From positions 1-64,000 of the forward strand of contig VGTH01000027.1 of the NCBI GenBank assembly GCA_016874755.1: DNA of 64,000 nt, written 5' to 3'. Source of the stretch: Deltaproteobacteria bacterium (GTDB lineage Bacteria > Desulfobacterota > Binatia > UBA9968). Shown here piece after piece: positions 24,101-31,603 of this stretch. How positions within the stretch are numbered: the stretch's first letter is position 1; each line of letters opens with the position of its first letter. The notes beneath the pieces are model-generated. The model had not been told where the DNA came from, did not search any database, and was given only the letters and a program-made list of their open reading frames with translations. The position numbers and the translations under genes were made by a program.

Positions 24101-25719
24101 ACCAGCCCCTTCAGATGCTCGCGAAAATCCACCGGCTTCCACCATGGCTTCATGCCGAGCGATTCGGCGATAACTTTAGCGGCGTTGTAGCCCGGCGCGC
24201 CGGTGATGTTGCCGCCGGGGTGGCAAGACGAACCGCACAGGAACAGGCCGTCAATCGGTGTCTTGTACTGGCCCCAGCCACGGAACGGACGATTTTCCAG
24301 CGCTTGATCGCCGCTGTATTCGCCGACCATCCAATCGCCGCAGTACATGTTCTTGTCGTGACGCTCGATGTCAAGCGGCGTGGTCGAGTCGGTGGAGAGA
24401 ATATTATTGTCATCTAGGTTAGGCGCGAACTTCTGCCAGATGGCAAGCTGCTTTTTGAACCAATCGTCGCGCGCCTTGTCCCAATTCAACGGGTTGCCCC
24501 AAAGATTGTAGGTCATGAGCTGCCACATGAACGCCGTCGCTTTGCCCGGCGGCGCCTGGGTTGGATCGTGAAACGACGGCGTCGCGCCGTTCATAAACGG
24601 CTTGCGCGGCAATTGGCCGGTGCGGCAGTCTTCGAACAGATTCACCAGATCCTGATATTCCTCTAACCCGACGATATGCATGAATGAACCCGCGACCTCG
24701 GGATGTTTTTCTTCGGTGATGTATTTGGGCCGTTCGTTCAACGCCAGATTGACCGCGAAGATCGGCGTCGTTTTTGAAAACCGGAAATTGCTCGCCAGCT
24801 CGGCAAACTTGTTATCGAGATTCTCCCTGCCGACGAGCTTGATGAAAGTCTCCACCGGATTGACGTTGGACGCGACGAACTTGCGCGCGTTGATCACCGT
24901 GCCGTCTTCCAGCACCACCGCGGTGGCTTGCCCTTTGTCGACGAGAATTCTTTCGACGCCGTTGGCCTCGATATAGTCGACATGATTGTGCGACATCATG
25001 TGCGCAAGATTGTCGCCGAGCGCGTGCGACGTGCCGCGGCAGAGCTGCGGATTGACGCCCCAGGCGATCATCGCAGGGATCAAGTAGCCGGTCTTCGGCG
25101 CGTCTAATTCGTAGCCGCGCATGACACCGAGAAAACCGATAAAAGCACGGACGCGCGGATGTTCGAAGTGTTTCAATACAAATTCTTCCGGGGTGGTCTC
25201 GAAGTATTTCAAATACTCGCGGCCCTCCGGTGTCTTCTCCAGCAGCGGCTTTTTCTCTTCGAAGGGCAGCGGCACAGCGTAGGTCTCGGTGAAGACGATC
25301 TTCTGCACCACCGGCTGCCAGCGCGTCCAGATATCGATAAAGGACGCGGCGTCTTTCTTCGAGAGGCACTCGATGGTCTCGACGGTCTTCTTCACGTCGG
25401 CAAACCAGCCGAGATAGGTCTTGTCGAGAAAGTGATGCACCACGCCCGGATCGGGCCGATAGTAGTGAATGCCGAAGTTCTCCAGCTCCAAATCTTTGTA
25501 CCACGGCAGCATCATCAAACCGCGGTGAAAAACGGAATGAATGTTGTGCCAAAAGCCGGGATAGTTGCGGTCCTCGTGGGAGTCGAGCCCACCGCCCACT
25601 TCCATGTTCTTCTCGACGACCATGATCTTGAGGCCGCACTTGGCCAGGTAGCCAGCGCAGATCATGCCGTTGTGGCCGGCGCCGATGATTACGCCGTCGT
25701 ATTCTAGGAGTTTTGCCAT
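24097..25719 (-). CDS. FAD-dependent oxidoreductase, phytoene desaturase / PYROXD2-like (copy 1)
   Basis: 540 residues. The FAD-binding dinucleotide fold is at the N-terminus (GVIIGAGHNGMICAGYLAKCGLKIMVVEKN) and the second FAD contact at the C-terminus (DGLFLCGSSCHPGGNITGAPGYNAAKVI). The middle resembles carotenoid-desaturase-like proteins of the CrtI/PYROXD2 group, which dehydrogenate hydrophobic substrates. It forms a coupled operon with the SDR downstream and a homologous gene upstream (25879-27456). The substrate is unknown; no carotenoid gene is in the window. Confidence 0.88.
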   Translation of the reverse strand: MAKLLEYDGVIIGAGHNGMICAGYLAKCGLKIMVVEKNMEVGGGLDSHEDRNYPGFWHNIHSVFHRGLMMLPWYKDLELENFGIHYYRPDPGVVHHFLDKTYLGWFADVKKTVETIECLSKKDAASFIDIWTRWQPVVQKIVFTETYAVPLPFEEKKPLLEKTPEGREYLKYFETTPEEFVLKHFEHPRVRAFIGFLGVMRGYELDAPKTGYLIPAMIAWGVNPQLCRGTSHALGDNLAHMMSHNHVDYIEANGVERILVDKGQATAVVLEDGTVINARKFVASNVNPVETFIKLVGRENLDNKFAELASNFRFSKTTPIFAVNLALNERPKYITEEKHPEVAGSFMHIVGLEEYQDLVNLFEDCRTGQLPRKPFMNGATPSFHDPTQAPPGKATAFMWQLMTYNLWGNPLNWDKARDDWFKKQLAIWQKFAPNLDDNNILSTDSTTPLDIERHDKNMYCGDWMVGEYSGDQALENRPFRGWGQYKTPIDGLFLCGSSCHPGGNITGAPGYNAAKVIAESLGMKPWWKPVDFREHLKGLV

Positions 25720-25749
25720 AACAGTCTCGATGATCGAATCAGGTTTTTG

Positions 25750-25860
25750 TCATACCGGTCCCTCGATTTAGCTCAGGGTAAACATGGCCGGTATCCATCA
25801 TGCAAGTTTGCGCTTCGAACGTGGATGCCGGCCTGCGCCGGCATGACGGACTGCTGAAAA
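25750..25860. repeat. Inverted GGATGCCGGC..GCCGGCATGACGG repeat
   Basis: GGATGCCGGCCTGCGCCGGCATGAC (near 25823-25847) is a near-palindromic hairpin of the class often found between bacterial genes. A related left arm, CATACCGG.. ..GGCCGGTATCC, lies just before it. Confidence 0.6.
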
Positions 25861-25878
25861 TGCTGTTGTTGAAACACC

Positions 25879-27456
25879 TCACAACCCCAAATCCTGTCTC
25901 ATCACCTTCCAACAATTGTATCCCGAGCCGGCGATGACCGCGTCGGCGGGATGCATCGATACGCCAACCTGGTACAAGCCCTTGATCGGCGTGCGGTAGT
26001 CTGAAATCTGCTCGATGGGCCGCATCGCGCCCATTTGCTCGGGAACTTTTCTTGCGCCCCAGACCGAGCCGCGGCGCATGCTCGGCCAGCGGCCCGCCAT
26101 GTAGAACGGCTCCATGGCGACCTTCATGGTGATGTTTTCGTCAGTCAGATTGGTCGCGTAGCGACGCCAAATTTTCAGCACCGATTCCATGAATCCGTTC
26201 TTGAGCTTCACCCAATCTTCTGGCTTTTTGCCTTTCAATTGAAACGGCACCGGTAAATAAACCGACGCCGCATGCTTCCCGGTCGGCGCCTGCAACGAAT
26301 CGAATGCCGTCGGACAGATCGCATGCAAACAGGCATGCGCGGGAAACTCACCCGCGCGAATTTCTTGCCACATCGCCTCGATATCCGCCGGCTTCTCTGG
26401 TCCGATATTGACGTTCATCGCCTGGCCGACGGCAGGATCATTGGCCTCATGCAGCGCGTAGCGCACCGGTGCCTTGAGCGCGAGGTGCACTTGAAAATAG
26501 GAAAACTCATCGAGCTGAATGTCTTTCACTCGCTCGTAAAACGTCCGCGGCAAATAATCTTCGCCGACCATGTCGACGAGTGTCGTGTATGGGTCCGAGT
26601 TAGAAACGACCGCCAACCGCGCCTTCCATTCGCGCCCGTCGCGCAGCCTCACGCCGACAGCCTTGCCATTGTCGTCGACAAGAATCTTCTCGACGTGATG
26701 CACGGCGCGAATCTGCCCGCCGCTGTGCACGTAGGCGCGCTGTAACACTTGGGCGATCGAATGCGATCCGCCGCGCGCCAGCTCAGGCTTTTCGTCGCCG
26801 GCAATCATTTTTAAGACTTCGATGCCGCCGCCACGGTAATCGACCCCAACGCCGCGCGGGATCGCCATCTGCGACAGCACCAGCGTCTTCACCGCGTTGT
26901 TCTCGAACAACACATCGACAACTTGGCGCGGCGTCAACTGCCACAAACGGCGAAACTCCTTGCCGTCTGGCTCGCCGTCCAGCTTTTGCAAGAACGCCGC
27001 GCCCTCAGCCGGCAACTGGTAGTAGAACGGAATTAAGTATTCACGGATGAGCCTGTGAAAGCGATCATGAGTCTGAGGCCAGGTCGCAGCGTCTTTGGAT
27101 GAGAACTTTTGGATGCCGGCGACGGTGCCATCCAACGATTGGTGACGCGAAATCGACCGTCCATCCGTAAGCAGCAGCGAACTCACCACCGGCGGTGAAA
27201 CAAAATCGGCGTGGTGGCCATTTTCCCATTGTAACTCTTTCCACGGCGGCGAGACTTCCCGGTTGTCCTGAAAGTAAGCGAGGGTGTTGTGCCAATAGCC
27301 CGGCAGCGTGATCTCTTCACTGGCCAGCCGCCCGCCGTTTTCCAGACGCGACTCGCAGATAACGGTTTTTAGTCCCGCCTTGCCAAGATAGGTGCCAAGG
27401 GCAAAGTTATTTTGCCCGGCACCGATGAGAATCACATCCCATGCGCTATCGACCAT
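25879..27456 (-). CDS. FAD-dependent oxidoreductase, phytoene desaturase / PYROXD2-like (copy 2)
   Basis: 525 residues from ATG 27456 with GGAGAG upstream; the longer frame to 27516 lacks a site. The N-terminal FAD fold (VILIGAGQNNFALGTYLGKAGLKTVICESR) has Asn-Phe in place of the usual Gly-Leu. The C-terminal GLYQVGVSMHPADAVIAGSGYNCWKVM is the second FAD contact. Distant paralogue of 24097-25719, same orientation, 160 bases upstream. The two plus the SDR could act in sequence on one substrate, but this is inference from order only. Confidence 0.85.
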   Translation of the reverse strand: MVDSAWDVILIGAGQNNFALGTYLGKAGLKTVICESRLENGGRLASEEITLPGYWHNTLAYFQDNREVSPPWKELQWENGHHADFVSPPVVSSLLLTDGRSISRHQSLDGTVAGIQKFSSKDAATWPQTHDRFHRLIREYLIPFYYQLPAEGAAFLQKLDGEPDGKEFRRLWQLTPRQVVDVLFENNAVKTLVLSQMAIPRGVGVDYRGGGIEVLKMIAGDEKPELARGGSHSIAQVLQRAYVHSGGQIRAVHHVEKILVDDNGKAVGVRLRDGREWKARLAVVSNSDPYTTLVDMVGEDYLPRTFYERVKDIQLDEFSYFQVHLALKAPVRYALHEANDPAVGQAMNVNIGPEKPADIEAMWQEIRAGEFPAHACLHAICPTAFDSLQAPTGKHAASVYLPVPFQLKGKKPEDWVKLKNGFMESVLKIWRRYATNLTDENITMKVAMEPFYMAGRWPSMRRGSVWGARKVPEQMGAMRPIEQISDYRTPIKGLYQVGVSMHPADAVIAGSGYNCWKVMRQDLGL

Positions 27457-27526
27457 TGGAACTCTCCAACCAGAGAGGAGTAAGGAGTTTCCGATCCGAG
27501 TCTCCTCACTCCTCACTTATTACTCA

Positions 27527-28528
27527 TTACTGCAAGAACATCTTCCTGTACTCCGCCATTTTCTCCTTGAGCTCGCCGCGCCCCATATTGAGCATTTCCA
27601 CCAGCTCAATCTTATCTGCGTCCACAAGCGGCGGATAGATCCCCTTGCGGGTGACGAACTCGCCCAGCCCAGCCATGATTTTCAAACTTTCCTCACCAAG
27701 AAAATAATCGACAAAGGCCCGGGCCGCATTGGGATGCTGCGGCTTGGCGGATATGGCGAGCGACTGGCCGTCGCCCATGAATTTGCCCAAACGAACATAA
27801 TCGAGCGGCACACCCTTCTTGCCGTAGAAAATCACGTTCTTCAGAAACGCGACGCCGATCGCCGCCTCGCCGGTGGTGATGCGCTCGCCGGCGGGTGTCA
27901 ACGACTCCACCAACAATGGCCTCGAAGCAGCAAGGTCGCGAATGAACCTATCCGCCTTTTCTTGACCCAAGATCTTGTGCAAACTTGCCAGCCACTGCGC
28001 GGTGGTCACATGCTGGCTCGGATCGGGGAAAACCACTTTGCCCTTGTATTGCGGCTTGACCAAGTCCTCCAAAGACTTCGGCGCCTCCGCCAGTTTCATC
28101 ACGCTGGTGTTGTAAACCAGGCCGATGACGCTGTTGCGATAGCTGGGGTAACCGAGAACCGGATTGATGACTTCTTTTGGAAAGGCCCGGGCCGACGGCG
28201 AGTCGTATTTGCCCAGAAAGCCGTCGGCGGCGATCAATTGCAACGTCACGTCGGTCGTTATAACCACGTCGAAATTGGCCTTGCCGGCGCGCGACTCCGT
28301 GGCGATACGGTCGGTAACTTTGTTCGATGCCGAACGCCAGTAATCGACGTCAATCCCATGGCGCTTTTTCAAAGCGGCAGCGATCAGATCCATGGTCTCG
28401 TTTTCCAACGAACCGTAAACGATCACCTTCCCGCCCTCTTTTTTGGCGGCCTCAAGCAGCTTGGCGTCCTGCGCCCAACCCAAGCTCGCCCCTAAAAACA
28501 AAGAAATGATGAACGTAAACTTAAACAT
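27527..28528 (-). CDS. Family 1 / FutA-like extracellular solute-binding protein
   Basis: 333 residues with a signal peptide (FIISLFLGASLGWAQ). Type II periplasmic binding fold of the Fe(III)/spermidine-type group: VIVYGSLENETMDLIAAALKKRHGIDVDYWR, FDVVITTD, YNTSVMKLAEAPKSLEDL, KGKVVFPDPS and ANPAG-like end 'QHPNAARAFVDYFLGEESLKIM'. It binds a ligand in the periplasm for ABC import. No permease or ATPase lies beside it. It starts the strand-minus block that contains the FAD oxidoreductases. Confidence 0.85.
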   Translation of the reverse strand: MFKFTFIISLFLGASLGWAQDAKLLEAAKKEGGKVIVYGSLENETMDLIAAALKKRHGIDVDYWRSASNKVTDRIATESRAGKANFDVVITTDVTLQLIAADGFLGKYDSPSARAFPKEVINPVLGYPSYRNSVIGLVYNTSVMKLAEAPKSLEDLVKPQYKGKVVFPDPSQHVTTAQWLASLHKILGQEKADRFIRDLAASRPLLVESLTPAGERITTGEAAIGVAFLKNVIFYGKKGVPLDYVRLGKFMGDGQSLAISAKPQHPNAARAFVDYFLGEESLKIMAGLGEFVTRKGIYPPLVDADKIELVEMLNMGRGELKEKMAEYRKMFLQ

Positions 28529-28592
28529 CTAATCCCCTTTCTTGCGACCTTCATATGATTCTAATATCGAAAAGCACAGGCGAAGTCTATGT

Positions 28593-28621
28593 TTGTCACC
28601 GCGACACCCTTTTGCTACGAT
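28593..28621 (+). promoter_or_regulatory. Promoter of the RavA-like gene, near-leaderless
   Basis: TTGTCA (28593-28598), a 17-base spacer and TACGAT (28616-28621). The start codon ATG (28632) lies only ten bases after the -10, so the transcript would begin about four bases before the gene. Confidence 0.5.
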
Positions 28622-28631
28622 TTGAATTCAC

Positions 28632-29753
28632 ATGACGCCCAGCCAAGAAAAGCTCAAGAAAATCCGCGACGAGCTGCGCCAGCAATTTCTCGAACGCGCT
28701 GACCTGATCGACGGCGCGCTGGCAGCCCTCCTATCGTCGAATCATATCCTGATCATCGGTCCGCCGGGCACCGCCAAGTCGATGCTCGCCGACGAGCTGT
28801 GCCGGCGCATCGAAGGGGCGAATTATTTTCAATGGCTGCTGACCCGCTTTACCACGCCAGAAGAAATCTTCGGCGCCGTCAGCTTGAAAGCACTGGAGCA
28901 GGACGACTACCGCCGCGTCACCAGCCGCAAGCTGCCCGAGGCGCACATCGCGTTTCTGGATGAAATCTTCAAAGCCAATTCGTCGATCCTGAACGCGATC
29001 TTGACGCTGATCAACGAGCGGCTGTTTCACAACGGCAAGGAAATCGTGAAAGTGCCGCTGCTCACGCTTTTTGGTGCGAGCAATGAGCTGCCGGAAGAAG
29101 AAGAGCTAACCGCGCTCTACGATCGTTTCCTCGTTCGCTTTGTCGTCGGTTACATCAGCGAAGACTACCGTTTTCTGCGCATGCTCGAATCGCAAAAAGC
29201 GCCGGAGCGGACGATCCTGACTCTGGACGAGCTCACCGAACTGCAGGCAAGCGTGCGCGCCGTGATGATCCCGCCTCATGTTAACCGCAGCATCGCCGAC
29301 ATTCGGCGCGAGCTGAATAAAAAAAATATCCAAGCCTCTGACCGCCGCTACCGCCAATCGCTGGCCCTCCTCCAGGCCCATGCCTTTCTCGAAGGCGCGA
29401 CTGAAGTCCAGGAAAAGAGTCTGTTCTTTTTGGAGCATGTGCTGTGGCGCGATCCTGCCGAGCACGAGCCGGTGCGCAACACCATTCGCGAACAGCTTTT
29501 GGGCTACGAAGAAGAGATCGCCGAGCTGCTCTATGAATCGCGCGAGATCCGCGATTCGGCGTTGCAACCGGGAAGGACCAGCGACGAGCGCGCCCGCGCA
29601 TTGATCGAGTACCACACCAAACTTCGCAACATCATGGCCAAGGTCGATCAAATCGCCGAGCGCGCCGAGCGCATGGGCCGACCGCTCGATAAAGTGAAGT
29701 CCGTGCGCAACGAGATCGAAGAGATGCAGAAGGAGATGCTTGAACAGTTTTGA
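28632..29753 (+). CDS. MoxR-family AAA+ ATPase, RavA-like
   Basis: 373 residues. Walker A GPPGTAKS at 43-50, Walker B IAFLDEIFK near 104-112, sensor 1 in LFGASNELPEEEE and an arginine-finger segment DRFLVRFVVGYI. The C-terminal part (QAHAFLEGATEVQEKSLFFLEHVLW) matches RavA. RavA-like ATPases work with a VWA partner as chaperone-like machines that load cofactors or remodel membrane complexes. The VWA gene follows 124 bases downstream. A promoter is visible just upstream. Confidence 0.9.
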   Translation: MTPSQEKLKKIRDELRQQFLERADLIDGALAALLSSNHILIIGPPGTAKSMLADELCRRIEGANYFQWLLTRFTTPEEIFGAVSLKALEQDDYRRVTSRKLPEAHIAFLDEIFKANSSILNAILTLINERLFHNGKEIVKVPLLTLFGASNELPEEEELTALYDRFLVRFVVGYISEDYRFLRMLESQKAPERTILTLDELTELQASVRAVMIPPHVNRSIADIRRELNKKNIQASDRRYRQSLALLQAHAFLEGATEVQEKSLFFLEHVLWRDPAEHEPVRNTIREQLLGYEEEIAELLYESREIRDSALQPGRTSDERARALIEYHTKLRNIMAKVDQIAERAERMGRPLDKVKSVRNEIEEMQKEMLEQF

Positions 29754-29780
29754 GGCGCGAGGCGCGGGATTCGGAACACG

Positions 29781-29872
29781 AAACAAATGGATAATGGAGA
29801 ATTGATAATGAAGGAGACTCGGAGTTTTCAAACCCCCAAATTATCCATTATCAACTATCCATTATCCATTCC
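29781..29872. repeat. AT-rich inverted repeat (GGATAATGG / CCATTATCC)
   Basis: ATGGATAATGG..AATTGATAATG on the left and CATTATCAACTATCCATTATCCAT on the right form an imperfect inverted repeat between the AAA+ and VWA genes. It is of the same style as AT-rich elements at 46590-46660 and 47887-47975. Confidence 0.65.
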
Positions 29873-29877
29873 CTTCT

Positions 29878-31452
29878 ATGCCGCCCAAACCGCGTAAGAA
29901 ACCGCCCACGAAACGCGTCTTCGCGCCGCTGCCGAAGAACACCTTCTGGATTGAGAACGACCCCTACGATCGCCGTGTGTGGGAGCAACTCCGCGCCGAC
30001 TCGCCGTCGCTGCGTGAGTTGGAAGAAAAAGGCAGCATGTTTTTGCCCCACTTCGGCTCGCTGCTGCAGGATATTTTTTCGCTCTTGTTCAAATACAACA
30101 TCAACTACTTTCCAGACCAGCAAGTCCTGCCGAGCGCGCTGCTCAATCAGAAATTTCTCCGCGGCGTTCATCAAGGCGGCCAGTACCCGATGCTGCGCGA
30201 GCAAACTTTATTGAATGAGGCGCACGCCGGCCTATCGACCTTGATTCTCGGCGATCGCTTGCTCGCTCTCGTGCGCGAGCAAAAGTTTTTGAACCAGCGC
30301 GATCTGCGCGATCTCTGGGATATTCAAAAGCAAGAAGAAATCGTCGGCGAAAAGATGGAAGAGTACGACGCCGCCGACACGATCCCGGAAGACGAGTTAT
30401 CGGAAGAAGGCAAAAAAGCGCTGCAAAAAGCCAAGGGAAAAATGGCCGGTGAAGTGCAAGGCGCCGAGGCGCTTTTGCGCCACAAGACCGCGCAGTTGAA
30501 AGAAGACCTAAAACAGATCGAGGGCCAGGCGAGCCAGCGTTTGCAAGCCGAAGCGATCAAAGTCGCGCAGCAGCTCGAAGACGCCACCGAAGAAGCCGAA
30601 ACCTGGGGCAACACCATCGGCACGGGGCAAAAGTCACCGCCGGGACAGCAGCTGGAATTGGGTCGCCGCCTGGCCGGCAACGAGAAGCTCAAAAAACTCG
30701 CCAAGATGGTCGGGCGCATGAAATTTCACGCTCTGGCGCTGCGCAAAAAAGTCTTCGAGCGCTCCAGCGAAGAACTATTGGAAGTCGAGCAAGGCGACGC
30801 CCTGCACAGACTATTGCCGCATGAAATGCTCTCGCTGCATCATCCCGTCCTGCGCAAAGATTTCTACCGGCGCTTTTTGGACCAAGAGCTGATTCAATAC
30901 TCACTGCGCGGCGTTGAGGAAAAAGGCAAAGGACCGATGGTGGTCTGCCTCGACGGCAGCTCCTCCATGTCCGGCGATAAAGAGATCTGGTCCAAAGCCG
31001 TCGCGCTCACGCTATTGGAAATCGCCCGCAAACAGCGCCGCCGCTTTCGCTCGATCTGTTTTTCGTCGGCGGAAACACCGCTGCAAGTCTTGGAGATGAA
31101 CCCGCGCGACCGCTACGAGGTCGAAACCAAAACCATTATGGATTTGGCCGAGTACTTTCCTGGCGGCGGCACAGATTTTCAAAAACCGCTGGACGCGGCT
31201 TTAGAGTGCTTGCAGCAATCGCAGTTCAAAAAAGGCGACATCATTTTCATCACCGACGGGGAATGCCAGGTGAGCCCGGAATGGGCCGAGAACTTTCGCG
31301 AGCAAAAAGAAAAACTCGGCTTCTCACTATTTTCGATCCTCATCGACATGGGCCCCGCGCAGCTCGGCACGCTGAAAGAGTTCAGCGACCGTATCACGAC
31401 GATCAAACAGCTCACCGGCGACGAGGCCAAAGATATCTTCGTGTCGTTTTGA
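29878..31452 (+). CDS. VWA-domain protein, ViaA-like partner of the RavA-like ATPase
   Basis: 524 residues. The N-terminal half is helical and highly charged, with coiled-coil stretches around residues 150-260. The C-terminal VWA domain has an intact MIDAS (DGSSSMSG from D359, then TDF near 430 and TDGE near 455). In E. coli ViaA binds RavA through such a domain and the pair associates with respiratory complexes. Here the AAA+ gene is directly upstream. The N-terminal basic stretch (PPKPRKKPPTKR) is unusual. Confidence 0.85.
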   Translation: MPPKPRKKPPTKRVFAPLPKNTFWIENDPYDRRVWEQLRADSPSLRELEEKGSMFLPHFGSLLQDIFSLLFKYNINYFPDQQVLPSALLNQKFLRGVHQGGQYPMLREQTLLNEAHAGLSTLILGDRLLALVREQKFLNQRDLRDLWDIQKQEEIVGEKMEEYDAADTIPEDELSEEGKKALQKAKGKMAGEVQGAEALLRHKTAQLKEDLKQIEGQASQRLQAEAIKVAQQLEDATEEAETWGNTIGTGQKSPPGQQLELGRRLAGNEKLKKLAKMVGRMKFHALALRKKVFERSSEELLEVEQGDALHRLLPHEMLSLHHPVLRKDFYRRFLDQELIQYSLRGVEEKGKGPMVVCLDGSSSMSGDKEIWSKAVALTLLEIARKQRRRFRSICFSSAETPLQVLEMNPRDRYEVETKTIMDLAEYFPGGGTDFQKPLDAALECLQQSQFKKGDIIFITDGECQVSPEWAENFREQKEKLGFSLFSILIDMGPAQLGTLKEFSDRITTIKQLTGDEAKDIFVSF

Positions 31453-31469
31453 GCTCGCCGGTCACGTGC

Positions 31470-31530
31470 GGCAGCGCAGCAGCTAAGCAGATGCTTCGCT
31501 TCGCTCAGCATGACAACCCTGCAGAGTAAT
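31470..31530. repeat. GCAGATGCTTCGCT..CAGCATGAC repeat arm
   Basis: AAGCAGATGCTTCGCTTCGCTCAGCATGACA (31485-31515) is one arm of the TCATTCTGAG..GAAGAATCTGC element family, also at 41055, 52379, 56303 and 62435. Confidence 0.6.
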
Positions 31531-31603
31531 GTGCCTACGCTGTGGGGTGAGAGTACAACCCCGATAACAAACAGATTATTTTCTTCGGTTTAAGGTTAGT
31601 TGT

